NCBI GenBank assembly: GCA_038240605.1
Contig: JBBSDP010000005.1
Coordinates: 1-64,000, forward strand
Length of the DNA: 64,000 nucleotides
Reading direction: 5' to 3'
Origin: JBBSDP01 sp038240605
GTDB taxonomy: Bacteria; Planctomycetota; Phycisphaerae; Tepidisphaerales; Tepidisphaeraceae
Shown here: piece by piece, positions 27,357 through 35,660 of the stretch
Layout of the letters: every line of letters starts with the position of its first letter
How positions within the stretch are numbered: the stretch's first letter is position 1
Notes under the pieces: generated by a model
Database searches by the model: none
What the model saw: the letters and a program-made list of their open reading frames with translations, nothing else
What the model was told of the DNA's origin: nothing
Made by a program: the position numbers and the translations under genes

Positions 27357-27890
27357 ATGTCTGACTCGAAACTGCTTATCGAAGAGGTGAACTCGCCGAC
27401 CGTCGACGTGCGCTATGCGGCGTGGAACAACGCCGGCGCGGCTGGCGCGGCGGCGGTCGTGCCGCTGGCGGACGTGATGGCCTCGCCGCAGCGCGACGTG
27501 GCCAAGGCGGCGAAGGAATCGCTTCACCGCATCGTGCATTTCGCCGCCCGCGCGTACGGTGCTGCCAATGCCCGTGCAGTCGCGGCGGAACTGGAAAAGG
27601 TGGCAGCAGAAGCGCAGCGGCCGCGGATCGTGCGCGTGGAATCGCTCAAGTGGCTGGCATTCGTCGGCGACAACGAATCGATCCCCGCCCTGGTCAAGCT
27701 GCTGGGTGACGCGGTCGTGCGCGAAGACGCGCGACTCGCCCTCGAGCGCATTCCCGGCGACGCCTCGCTCGCCGCCCTCACCGAGGCGATCAAGACCGCC
27801 CCGGCGGACTTCAAGCCGAGCCTCCAGCAATCCCTGTACGCGCGAAAACTCACGCCGAAGACGGTGGGAGTGAGGGCCGAAAGCGCGTGA
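27357..27890 (+). CDS. HEAT-repeat-like protein
   Basis: A 177-residue cytoplasmic protein made of helical repeats of about 35 residues. Visible units are VRYAAWNNAGAAGAAAVVPL, VAKAAKESLHRIV, VESLKWLAFVGDNESIPALV and VREDARLALERIPGDASLAA. This matches the HEAT/PBS-lyase repeat pattern used for protein-protein contacts. It lies after the exported Gfo/Idh/MocA oxidoreductase, on the same strand with an 87-base gap, and may share its transcript. No catalytic role is expected. Confidence 0.8.
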   Translation: MSDSKLLIEEVNSPTVDVRYAAWNNAGAAGAAAVVPLADVMASPQRDVAKAAKESLHRIVHFAARAYGAANARAVAAELEKVAAEAQRPRIVRVESLKWLAFVGDNESIPALVKLLGDAVVREDARLALERIPGDASLAALTEAIKTAPADFKPSLQQSLYARKLTPKTVGVRAESA

Positions 27891-27965
27891 GAGTTTGGAG
27901 TTTTGAGTTTAGGGAGGAGGGATTTCCTACGGAACCCCGAACCCTGCCTGAACTCTAACCTCTCC
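27889..27965. repeat. Weak intergenic repeat with GAGAGTTTGGAG units
   Basis: GAGAGTTTGGAGTTTTGAG at about 27889-27907 can pair partly with GAACTCTAACCTCTC near 27950-27964. The unit is related to that of the repeats at 6693-6809 and 7775-7852. It lies between two convergent genes. Confidence 0.55.
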
Positions 27966-29349
27966 GGGCAGGCCCGCTCGGATGGAACGTTTCCGGGGGG
28001 ATCTGGAAGCCGGCGGCTTCCAGCTTTGGCATGAAGCGCGGGCGCATCCCCTGGGCCTGCATGCGTCCGATGACTTTCCCGTCCGCTCCGACCCCTTCTT
28101 CATTGAAGCGGAACAGCTCCTGCATCAGCAGCTTGTCCCCTTCCATGCCGGCCAGTTCGGTGACGTAGGTGAGCTTGCGCGAGCCGTCGCGGAGCTTTGC
28201 CTGGTGCACGATCAGGTGAACGGCCGACGCGACCTGCTCGCGGATCACGCGGATCGGGAAGTCGATGCCGCCCATGAGGGCCATCGTTTCGATACGCGAG
28301 ATCGCATCGCGCGGGCTGTTGGCGTGGAGGCTGGTGAGCGAGCCGTCGTGGCCCGTGTTCATCGCCTGAAGCATGTCCAGCGTTTCGCCGCCGCGGCACT
28401 CGCCGACCACGATCCGGTCCGGCCGCATGCGCAGCGCGTTGCGCACGAGCTCGCGGATGCTCACTTCGCCCTTGCCTTCGCGGTCCGGCTTCTTGGCTTC
28501 CAACGCGAGCACGTGATCCTGGCAAAGCTTTAGTTCGGCGGCGTCCTCGATCGTCACGATGCGCTCGTCGGCGGGGATGTAGCTGGAGAGAAGGTTCAGC
28601 AGCGTCGTTTTTCCGGATCCCGTGCCGCCGGTCACAATGATGTTGAGCCGGGCCGCGACGCAGGCCTTGAGGAAGTCCGCCATGGGACGCGTCATTGCGC
28701 CAAAGCGGATCAGGTCATCCATCGTCAGCCGGCTGTGCCCGAACTTGCGAATCGTGATGCAGGGGCCCGCGATCGCGACCGGGGGGATGACCGCGTTCAC
28801 GCGTGAGCCGTCCGGAAGACGCGCATCGACGTACGGTGTCTTGGGGTCAAGGTGGAGTCCGAGGGGCAGGATGATCCGGTTGATGATCCGACGCACGTGG
28901 TCGTCGTCTTCAAACCTCACGGCCGTCCGCACCGGCTTGCCGCTCCGCTCGACGTAGACGCGGTCGGCGCGGTTCACCATGATTTCCGTCACCGATGGGT
29001 CGTCCAACAGCGGCTGGATGGGGCCGAACCCGAACAGTTCGTGCATCGCTTCACGGAGCAGCGCCGCGCGATCTGTTTCGGACAACGTGGCGGCGGCGGT
29101 GACGTACGCCTCCTGCAACGCCTGCTGCGCATCGAGGAGCGTCTGTTCCTTCCGCGCATTCGGAGCGCATGCGTCGAACTGACCCATTCGCTGCGTTACC
29201 GATTCAACCAGTTGCCATTTGAGCCGGCGCATTGCATCGTTCGACGACGAAAGCGACGCACTCGTCGGATCGGGCGGCGAGACGATCGGCTCCGCACAAT
29301 GTGCGGAAGCACCCGTTGAAACGGCGGCAGTTGAGAGTGTCGTTGGCAT
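27955..29349 (-). CDS. CpaF/TadA-type secretion ATPase
   Basis: A 464-residue ATPase of the type II/IV secretion superfamily (VirB11-like CpaF group), which powers Flp/Tad pilus assembly. Walker A is GGTGSGKTTLLN (near residues 242-253); the Asp box contains IVTIEDAAELK; Walker B with its Glu is RIVVGECRGGETLDML; the His box is GSLTSLHANSPRDA. The N-terminal domain carries LLDDPSVTEIMVN. No other tad genes (pilin, TadB/C, RcpA) are within the window, so it is an orphan here. Two independent secretion ATPases occur in the window; the other is the GspE at 34536. Confidence 0.93.
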   Translation of the reverse strand: MPTTLSTAAVSTGASAHCAEPIVSPPDPTSASLSSSNDAMRRLKWQLVESVTQRMGQFDACAPNARKEQTLLDAQQALQEAYVTAAATLSETDRAALLREAMHELFGFGPIQPLLDDPSVTEIMVNRADRVYVERSGKPVRTAVRFEDDDHVRRIINRIILPLGLHLDPKTPYVDARLPDGSRVNAVIPPVAIAGPCITIRKFGHSRLTMDDLIRFGAMTRPMADFLKACVAARLNIIVTGGTGSGKTTLLNLLSSYIPADERIVTIEDAAELKLCQDHVLALEAKKPDREGKGEVSIRELVRNALRMRPDRIVVGECRGGETLDMLQAMNTGHDGSLTSLHANSPRDAISRIETMALMGGIDFPIRVIREQVASAVHLIVHQAKLRDGSRKLTYVTELAGMEGDKLLMQELFRFNEEGVGADGKVIGRMQAQGMRPRFMPKLEAAGFQIPPETFHPSGPARRG

Positions 29350-29537
29350 TCTTTAGGTAATCGTTGCTTAAGCGCACGGCATCAAAGGACCGCATCTCCC
29401 CCCAATTGCCTGACCCGTTCAGGCTGGCCAGGGTTTGCCTGAGATCATCGAATGGATTGGCGCAGCGCTTTACTTACCGGCATGACCTCGTGTGCGGAAT
29501 GGCCGGGGACGCCCGATAGGATCGGGCCGGGCGGTGA

Positions 29538-30191
29538 TTATTTCGACTTTTCGAGTTGTCCAATGAAACTGTTCGCTTCGTTGATCGAGGCCTCCATGTC
29601 CTTGATCAACTGCGAAACGTCGCTGTCTATGCCCGCCGCGGTGGTGTGCAGCGAGGCGATCGCCTCGGCGTTCAGGTTGTGCTTCAGGAACAGGACTTGG
29701 TCCTTAAACGCATTGAGCACCGGCTGCATCTTCGCCTCGCTCTTACGCATGACGGCGATGAGTTGGGAATACCGGGCCTTGGTCTCGTTGAGCTTTTCCT
29801 GGCTGGAGCGCCGGAGATTGGCGTCGCTGTATTCACCCAGTTCCTTTTCCCATTCGGCAAAGAGGTCGTTGGCGACCTTGTCAACGGAATTGATGCGCTT
29901 GGAGACCGATTCGGCGCGCGACTGGCAGGATTCGTACTCGCTGTTGAGCTTTTTGTACTTAGCTTCGAGGTCGCCCCCCTTGAAGTTCGTCAGTTCCTGG
30001 AACTTCTCGAGCGTCGTTTTGAACTGCTCCTTGGCCTGCTGCTGGTCGTCGCGGGCGTTCTTCACCCGGCTCACGAGGATGTCGCGCTTCTCGTACCCCA
30101 GCTTCTGCCAGACGCCGTAGTAAGCCGTCGAGCAGCCAGTGAACATCGCCATCGTCAGCACCACGACCAATCCATCACGCCATTGTTTCAC
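29538..30191 (-). CDS. DUF2959-family lipoprotein
   Basis: A 217-residue lipoprotein. I chose the GTG start at 30191 because GGAGG sits five bases upstream and the next residues form a signal peptide with a lipobox (MAMFTGC). The mature protein is almost entirely helical and coiled-coil, with KNARDDQQQAKEQFKTTLEK, then INSVDKVANDLFAEWEKEL and LFLKHNLNAEAIASLH, which match DUF2959. Function is unknown. A longer start at 30461 would add about 90 arginine/proline-rich residues with no signal and is unlikely. The upstream gene on the same strand is the QueC-like gene. Confidence 0.82.
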   Translation of the reverse strand: MKQWRDGLVVVLTMAMFTGCSTAYYGVWQKLGYEKRDILVSRVKNARDDQQQAKEQFKTTLEKFQELTNFKGGDLEAKYKKLNSEYESCQSRAESVSKRINSVDKVANDLFAEWEKELGEYSDANLRRSSQEKLNETKARYSQLIAVMRKSEAKMQPVLNAFKDQVLFLKHNLNAEAIASLHTTAAGIDSDVSQLIKDMEASINEANSFIGQLEKSK

Positions 30192-30289
30192 GTGCGCCTC
30201 CAGATCGAGCGGGGATATTTCGCCATTAGATGATGGAGAGATAGCAAAGACGCGCGCATCCCGCAACGCCGGGAGTGACGGCGCGGAAC

Positions 30290-30955
30290 TCACGCCTTCC
30301 GAACGCCGCGCATCGGGTCCGGCTTGGCCGTCTGCTGAAATGCCGACTCGCGTGCCCGGCAGCCACGGCAAGCCCAGCACGGCTCGGGCCCTTCCTCCAC
30401 GCAGCTCCATGTGCGCTCGAACGGCGCCGCCAACTGATACCCCAGTTCCACGACCTGCCACGGCTCCAACTCCAGCAGCGGCGTCGTGATTTCCAGCTCT
30501 CCCTGGTTGCAGGGGAGTTGAAGCAGTTCGTTCCAGATCTGGATGTATTCGGCCGTTTGCGATAGTTCGTCCCCCTGGCCGCCGACGCGCAGGCCCATGT
30601 AGATCGCCGTCGCCTGGTAATGCCCGGCATATCGCGCCGCCGACGCGATCATCGTGAGCAGCTCGAGCATCTGCGGCGCCAGCGAGCCGCGCGAACGCGG
30701 ATCGGAGGCAGCTGATGCGCTGGACGGGCCGGCAGCGCCCGATAGTGGCGCCAAATACGACATTGGCAACACATGATCGCGATACGGCTTGAAGTGCGCC
30801 ACCTGCTGCTCGTACGCACCCCGCGCCCGCGAGCCGGGCTGCGCGTTCAATTCGGCGTAAATCATCACCGGCCGAAACTTCTGCGCCGCCATCGCCGTGA
30901 CGACCGCGGAATTGACACTGCCGCTGTTGAGGATGATCGCGAGGTTTTTAGCCAT
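30290..30955 (-). CDS. QueC-like protein with degenerate ATP-binding loop
   Basis: A 221-residue relative of 7-cyano-7-deazaguanine synthase (QueC, preQ0 synthesis). The C-terminal half is clearly QueC-like: EITTPLLELEPWQVVELGYQ, then TWSC...CWACRGCRARESAF, keeping four zinc-binding cysteines. The N-terminal PP-loop, normally LSGGxDS, reads LNSGSVNS here (about residues 9-16), with Gly to Ser and Asp to Asn changes. The VPGRN block is also lost. ATP activation may therefore be impaired. No queD, queE or queF is adjacent. It may be a diverged enzyme or a non-catalytic paralogue; I do not name it queC. Confidence 0.75.
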   Translation of the reverse strand: MAKNLAIILNSGSVNSAVVTAMAAQKFRPVMIYAELNAQPGSRARGAYEQQVAHFKPYRDHVLPMSYLAPLSGAAGPSSASAASDPRSRGSLAPQMLELLTMIASAARYAGHYQATAIYMGLRVGGQGDELSQTAEYIQIWNELLQLPCNQGELEITTPLLELEPWQVVELGYQLAAPFERTWSCVEEGPEPCWACRGCRARESAFQQTAKPDPMRGVRKA

Positions 30956-30958
30956 ATT

Positions 30959-31107
30959 GGTCAGTTGTCAGTCGTCAGTCGTCAGTTGTCAGTCGTTGAC
31001 TCCCGGTGGTCAAGGTTCGTGTACTGCATCGGTCTCAGATCGCGAGCGGAGATCAGGCAACTCCGTCGTTCGCATTGCAACTGACAACTGACAACGGACC
31101 AATGACA
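30959..31107. repeat. Intergenic inverted repeat with CAGTTGT/CAGTCGT units
   Basis: The left arm (about 30959-31000) is a run of 7-base units: GTCAGTT, GTCAGTC, GTCAGTC and so on. The right arm (about 31079-31107) contains AACTGACAACTGACAAC and GGACCAAT, which pairs with the left arm. It lies between the QueC-like gene and the zinc dehydrogenase gene. Confidence 0.8.
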
Positions 31108-31122
31108 CCTTTCCATATCGGA

Positions 31123-32082
31123 CTACTGACAAACCCCAAGAATCACTTTCAACACTCCCGGCCTTCCCGCCAGTTCCATTGCTTCCACGCCCTGTTCCAG
31201 TTTCATGCGGCGGTGAATCAGGCTGGTTACGTCAATGCGCTTTTCCGACAGCGCGCGGATCGCTTCGCGGAAGGGGCCGCAGCGGCTGCCCAGGATCTGA
31301 ACCTCGTCGATCACCGCCGGGGCGAGGTTGAGCGCCTTGCCGGCGGCTACCGTACTCTTCAGGACGATCGTGCCGCGAGGACGCACCATCTGCAGCGCCG
31401 TTTCCAGGCCGGCGGCGCTGCCGGTGCAGTCGACGACGATGTCCTGGTCGTGACGCGGGACGATGTCGGCCAGCGGGCGCGAACGGATCGACCATTTCTC
31501 GCAGAGCGCCAGTTTGTCCGGATGTTTCCCGATCACGCGCACCGGGCAGCCGGCGTCGCGGAGCACTTGCGCGACCAGCAGGCCCAGGCGGCCGTCGCCG
31601 AGGACCGTCACCCACTTACTCGCGTCCACCTTGACCTGCTTGAGGACCTGGAACGCCGCTGCCAGCGGCTCGACAAAGACGGCCGCGTCGTCATCAACGC
31701 CAGCCGGAATGACGTGCAGGTTGCCGGCGGGCAGACGCACGAACTCGGCAAACGCTCCATCGTGGCCCACGATCCCCAGGACCGAGCGGTTACGGCAATG
31801 GTTGCTCAGCCCCGATAGGCACAGGTCGCACCGGCCACAGACGATGTTGATCTCGCCGCAGACGCGCTGGCCGACCAGAACCTTCTCAGGCGAAGAGACG
31901 ACGTCGGCGACGAACTCGTGGCCAAGGACCCCGCGGAAACCCATGTACCCTTTGACGATTTCCAGGTCGGTGGCGCAGATCCCCGCCTGGCGCACGCGCA
32001 GCAACGTGTCGCCGTCCCGTGCGTCCGGGTCGGCGCGGCGTGCGTTGAAGGCAAGTGACTGATCGAAGACGAGTGCGCGCAT
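31123..32082 (-). CDS. Zinc-binding alcohol dehydrogenase (MDR family)
   Basis: A 319-residue medium-chain dehydrogenase. The catalytic-zinc region shows GICATDLEIVKGYMGFRGVLGHEF, discontinuous here as GICATDLEI and GVLGHEF (Cys, His and Glu). The structural-zinc cysteines are in CGRCDLCLSGLSNHC. The nucleotide fold begins VTVLGDGRLGLLVAQVL (near residue 155). The substrate is unknown; sugar alcohols, threonine or simple alcohols are possible. It is shorter than the usual 340-350 residues but both domains are present. Its neighbours, a QueC-like gene and a HEAT lipoprotein, give no pathway hint. Confidence 0.9.
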   Translation of the reverse strand: MRALVFDQSLAFNARRADPDARDGDTLLRVRQAGICATDLEIVKGYMGFRGVLGHEFVADVVSSPEKVLVGQRVCGEINIVCGRCDLCLSGLSNHCRNRSVLGIVGHDGAFAEFVRLPAGNLHVIPAGVDDDAAVFVEPLAAAFQVLKQVKVDASKWVTVLGDGRLGLLVAQVLRDAGCPVRVIGKHPDKLALCEKWSIRSRPLADIVPRHDQDIVVDCTGSAAGLETALQMVRPRGTIVLKSTVAAGKALNLAPAVIDEVQILGSRCGPFREAIRALSEKRIDVTSLIHRRMKLEQGVEAMELAGRPGVLKVILGVCQ

Positions 32083-32186
32083 GCGATAAACGTCTCACCA
32101 TCGGGCGATCTGCCACCATGCGTGTCGCAGTCGAGTTTTCGCCGCTGCCGAGCGGGCAGCAATTCATCGCGCGCGACACGATCCGT

Positions 32187-33014
32187 TCAGAATGGCTTGT
32201 CGGGACCGGTGAAATAGGCCAGCCAGGCGCCATCGTCGTAGCGGTAATCGCGGCCGGTCAGGTAGCGCAGGCTGCGCCGGGCCTGCCAGGCGATCGAGAA
32301 GTCCCGCTCGTTCAGGGCGGCCACCAGCGCGCGGGCGACGGCGGGCGTGCGGTAATGCTTGAGCGCATCGACCGCGGCAATGCGCACGTCGCGGCTCTCT
32401 TCGCGGTTGTCCGCGATCTTCAGTAGCGGCGCCACCGCCGACGGATCCGGCAAGTGAACAAGGGCCTTGGCGCCCTCCAGGCGAACCATCTCGCTTCGAT
32501 CGATCAGCGCCCGAACGAACAGGGGCCTCGCCTTTGCGTCACGGGAACGGTTTGAGGCGCGGATCGCGGTTGCACGCACCGTCGCCTCCGTGTCGAATTC
32601 GGCGATCTGCCGGTAGCGCGTCGTGTAAGGCTCATGCCGGGTAAAGTCGTACTCAAGCAGTCCGTTGATCCCCTGACGACGGCGGTCGGCCGAATCGGAA
32701 TTTTCCATGTCTCTGGCGGCGGCGCCGGGGCGGTCCCCCTGGAACCAGCGGTACGTGCGTGAGATCTTGCCGCCGATCCCCATGAAGAAGTTGCCGATGC
32801 GCGTCCCCGTCGCATCGAGCGCGCGGATCGCGAAGTTTGGCGGCGGCGCCTCGTCTTCGTCGTTGAGGTTTTGCCGGGTGTAGACGTCCTCGTCGTCACG
32901 ACTGTCGGCGAGGGTCACCTTGCTCGACGACGCGGCGCTCGGCCCGGCGGCGGACTGGCAACCCGCTCCAACGAGGGCCAACAGCAGAAAAAACGTCGCT
33001 CGGAAATCCGTCAT
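32187..33014 (-). CDS. HEAT-repeat lipoprotein
   Basis: A 275-residue lipoprotein with a signal peptide ending in the lipobox VGAGC (Cys19). After a linker and a short conserved-looking stretch (FAIRALDATGTRIGNFFMGI), the C-terminal half consists of HEAT repeats: EMVRLEGAKALVHLPDPSAV, VRIAAVDALKHYRTPAVARA and FSIAWQARRSLRYLTG. It probably sits on the periplasmic face of a membrane as a scaffold. It overlaps no neighbour and lies 20 bases downstream of murI on the same strand, so the two are likely co-transcribed. Confidence 0.82.
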   Translation of the reverse strand: MTDFRATFFLLLALVGAGCQSAAGPSAASSSKVTLADSRDDEDVYTRQNLNDEDEAPPPNFAIRALDATGTRIGNFFMGIGGKISRTYRWFQGDRPGAAARDMENSDSADRRRQGINGLLEYDFTRHEPYTTRYRQIAEFDTEATVRATAIRASNRSRDAKARPLFVRALIDRSEMVRLEGAKALVHLPDPSAVAPLLKIADNREESRDVRIAAVDALKHYRTPAVARALVAALNERDFSIAWQARRSLRYLTGRDYRYDDGAWLAYFTGPDKPF

Positions 33015-33034
33015 GCGCGATCCTCGAAGCAGGT

Positions 33035-33976
33035 TCAGGCGGGCACGCTCAGTGGCATTTCGCGAACGACGTTGCCAAAAAGCTCATCGGGGGAAACCCA
33101 ATCCGGCATGTCGATCTCGACCCCCAGGAAACGAGGGGCCAGCCGTTTGAAACGGGCAGGGTCATCCGTGACGAAACAGCGCAGCGCGCCAGACCTGGGT
33201 TCACGGGCCGCCGCCGGTGCCGCGGGGGCAACGGCGTCGTCTGCCATCTCCGCTGCCGCGTCGGCCAGATCGGGCGAGTGGCACATCATTCCACCTTCCC
33301 GAAGCCGCCGGGCCACATCATGAGCGCACTGTTCGGCCGAGTCAATTACGCGTACCTTGCTTCCGACCATCTCGCGGATCAGTGGGCCGTACACCGGATA
33401 GTGGGTGCAGCCGAGGACCAGAACGTCGATGCGGTGGCGAACCAGCGCGCTGAGATATTGTTGCAGGGCAAGTCGAACCAGCGGGTCGTCGGGCCCACGG
33501 CCCTCTTCAATGATGGGCACCAGCAGGGGGGTCGGACGCAGCAACAGGCGGGCGTGATTCCGCCGGCGGTGGATGGCCCGCTCGTACGCCTTTGAGCGCA
33601 CGGTCGCCTCGGTGGCGATCACGCCGATCGTGGGGACCTGCTTGGCGCCTGCGGCGATGACTGCCGCCTTCGCGCCCGGCTCGATGACGCCGCTGATCGA
33701 AAGTTTCGGATAGGCCGCACGCAGCGCCGGCATGGCCAGGGCGGTTGCCGTGTTGCAGGCGATGACGGCGTGCTTGGGCCTCAGGGGGAGCAGGTACCCG
33801 ATGATCTGCTTCACGAACGAGCTAACCGTGCCGGCGGTCTTCGATCCGTACGGGAGCCGGGCCGTATCGCCGAAGTAGGCGATGTCTTCGGCAGGGAGGA
33901 CCTCACGCAAGGCGCGGACGACGGTCAGCCCGCCCAAGCCGCTATCGATGACTACAATGGGTGGAGGGCTTTGCAT
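33035..33976 (-). CDS. murI: Glutamate racemase MurI
   Basis: Makes D-glutamate for peptidoglycan. The 313-residue protein begins MQSPPPIVVIDSGLGGLTVV. The two catalytic cysteines are in VIACNTATAL and LVLGCTHYP. FGDTARLPYGSKT is the usual substrate-loop motif. The start at 33976 puts the conserved IDSGLGG at residue 10; an in-frame ATG at 34087 would add a non-conserved extension and run into the promoter area of the divergent operon. The C-terminal 60 residues extend beyond the usual enzyme. Presence of murI agrees with peptidoglycan synthesis in planctomycetes. Confidence 0.95.
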   Translation of the reverse strand: MQSPPPIVVIDSGLGGLTVVRALREVLPAEDIAYFGDTARLPYGSKTAGTVSSFVKQIIGYLLPLRPKHAVIACNTATALAMPALRAAYPKLSISGVIEPGAKAAVIAAGAKQVPTIGVIATEATVRSKAYERAIHRRRNHARLLLRPTPLLVPIIEEGRGPDDPLVRLALQQYLSALVRHRIDVLVLGCTHYPVYGPLIREMVGSKVRVIDSAEQCAHDVARRLREGGMMCHSPDLADAAAEMADDAVAPAAPAAAREPRSGALRCFVTDDPARFKRLAPRFLGVEIDMPDWVSPDELFGNVVREMPLSVPA

Positions 33977-34014
33977 GTAGGCCAAATGATTATCGGACCT
34001 GCCACCGGTGAATC

Positions 34015-34020
34015 TTGACA
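34015..34020 (+). promoter_or_regulatory. Possible -35 element of the pseudopilin operon
   Basis: TTGACA lies at 34015-34020, 66 bases before the first gene of the operon and divergent from murI. No good -10 is seen at 16-18 bases, so this is tentative. Confidence 0.3.
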
Positions 34021-34086
34021 ATTCCGGCGTGCGGTCCGAAACTTTCCGGCACGACACCCGCAGGCACACCCGGTGGAGGCATCCCA

Positions 34087-34482
34087 ATGATCGAGTCCCT
34101 GAAAGAAAAGCGAATCCTGCTGGTTGACGACGATCACGATATCCTCACCAGCATGCAGGCCGCGTTCGAACCGACCGGCGCCGTCGTCGATACCGCGTCG
34201 AACGGTAATAAGGCGGTGGAGCTGGCCGAGAAGAACCTGCCGGATCTGGTCGTCCTCGACATGATGCTCCCCGGTCGCAGCGGGTTCCTCGTGCTCGAAC
34301 GCATCAAGTCCAAAAAGCCGCGCAATTCCAAGCCGTTCGTGATCATGATCACCGGCAACCAGGGGGCCCGGCACAAGATGTACGCCGAGAGCCTGGGTGT
34401 CAGCGAGTACCTCAACAAGCCGGTCAAGATGGACAAGCTCATCGCGTCGGCGGAGAAACTCCTGACGACCGCGCCGGCCTGA
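34087..34482 (+). CDS. CheY-like single-domain response regulator
   Basis: A 131-residue lone receiver domain. Acidic pocket DDDHD (near residues 13-17), phosphoacceptor in LVVLDMMLPGRSG, signalling threonine in VIMITGN, and lysine in LNKPVKMDKL. The ATG at 34087 has GGAGG upstream. It is the first gene of a run with GspE, two GspF proteins and pseudopilins, so it may control the assembly machine in the way PilG or PilH act in twitching systems. No kinase is adjacent; the hybrid kinase at 46250 is a possible partner. Confidence 0.9.
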   Translation: MIESLKEKRILLVDDDHDILTSMQAAFEPTGAVVDTASNGNKAVELAEKNLPDLVVLDMMLPGRSGFLVLERIKSKKPRNSKPFVIMITGNQGARHKMYAESLGVSEYLNKPVKMDKLIASAEKLLTTAPA

Positions 34483-34535
34483 CACGCCCGCACCCCCGCA
34501 CCCCCGCTCGCTCCGTTGCACCGTAGGAAACCTCC

Positions 34536-35627
34536 ATGCATGCGCCGGCGTCTGCTGAGGTTCGACCGCTGATCGATCGGATCGTCGATGAAGCGCTCGA
34601 TCGCATCGCTTCCGATATCCACATCGAGCCCACCACCGACGGCTACGAAGTGCGTTACCGCATCGATGGCTTGCTGACCTCCGCGTGGACACTGGATTCC
34701 GCCGCGGGCAAGAGCCTTGTCGCCCGCCTCATGGTGTTGGCGCAACTCCTCACGTATCGATTGGACGTGCCGCAGGAAGGCCGCCTGGAATGGGTGACGC
34801 CGGCATCGGACCAGAAATTGCCGATGCGACTCGCGGTGATGCCGACGACGCACGGCGTTCGTGCCGCGGTCCGACTCCCCGCCGAACTGACACAGCCGCA
34901 AACGCTCGAAGCGCTGGGCTTGGGCGCCACCGTCCTCGAAGGCCTGCGCCGCTTTGGCGCGAGCGATTCGGGCATGCTTGTCGTCACCGGTCCGGCCGGC
35001 TCCGGTAAGACCACCACGATCTACGCGGTCCTCCGGCACATCGTCGCCACTGCGCCCGGCGTCAGCATCATCGCGCTGGAAGACCCGGTCGAGCGCGACA
35101 TCCCCGGCGTCACGCAGATCGAGGTCAAGCCGTTCGGCGAGCTCACCTACGAGCGGTGCCTTCGCAGCATCCTCCGCCAGGATCCTCAGGTGCTGATGCT
35201 GGGCGAAATTCGCGATGCGGCCACTGCGTCGCTCGCCGTCCAGGCGGCGCTCTCCGGGCACCGTCTTGTCTGCACGCTCCATGCGGCATCTCCTGAAGGC
35301 GCCATCCAACGTCTGCTCGAAATGGGCCTGGAGCCGTATCAGATCACCAGCGCGCTGTACGGCGTCCTCGCCCAGCGTCTGCTGCGACGGACGCTGCCCC
35401 AAGGGGGTTATCGCGGCCGCGTCGCCGCCGCCGCGTTTGTCCCGATGGAATCGGCACTGCGTCGAGCGGTGCTCGATCGCGCCGATGAGACGGGCCTCCG
35501 CAGCGCAATGCGCGAAAGCGCGGATTATCAAACCTTGAGGCAGGGCGCCGACGCGCTGGTCGAGCAGGGTGTGACCGATGCGCCGGAGGTGAGCCGTGTG
35601 CTGGGCGACTCGACGCCGGTCTTGTAA
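34536..35627 (+). CDS. GspE/PilB-type assembly ATPase, short form
   Basis: A 363-residue traffic ATPase for type II secretion or type IV pilus assembly. It begins directly with the N2 domain (DRIASDIHIEPTTDGYEVRY), lacking the usual N1 domain. Walker A is GPAGSGKTTTIYA (near residue 152), the Asp box is IIALEDPVERDIPGVTQIEV, Walker B is QVLMLGEIRDAATASLAVQA, and the His box is LVCTLHAASPEGA. The C-terminal zinc tetracysteine motif of GspE is absent. It precedes two GspF genes by about 30 bases. Confidence 0.93.
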   Translation: MHAPASAEVRPLIDRIVDEALDRIASDIHIEPTTDGYEVRYRIDGLLTSAWTLDSAAGKSLVARLMVLAQLLTYRLDVPQEGRLEWVTPASDQKLPMRLAVMPTTHGVRAAVRLPAELTQPQTLEALGLGATVLEGLRRFGASDSGMLVVTGPAGSGKTTTIYAVLRHIVATAPGVSIIALEDPVERDIPGVTQIEVKPFGELTYERCLRSILRQDPQVLMLGEIRDAATASLAVQAALSGHRLVCTLHAASPEGAIQRLLEMGLEPYQITSALYGVLAQRLLRRTLPQGGYRGRVAAAAFVPMESALRRAVLDRADETGLRSAMRESADYQTLRQGADALVEQGVTDAPEVSRVLGDSTPVL

Positions 35628-35660
35628 GCTCTTCGCGGTTCGGGCAAGGGAGGATCTTCG

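Noticed and set aside
25842..27830. Long open frame of 662 codons on the minus strand
   Set aside because: It is antisense to the Tat-exported oxidoreductase and the HEAT-like gene, has an R/V/D/H-rich composition and no domain motif; a GC-rich shadow.
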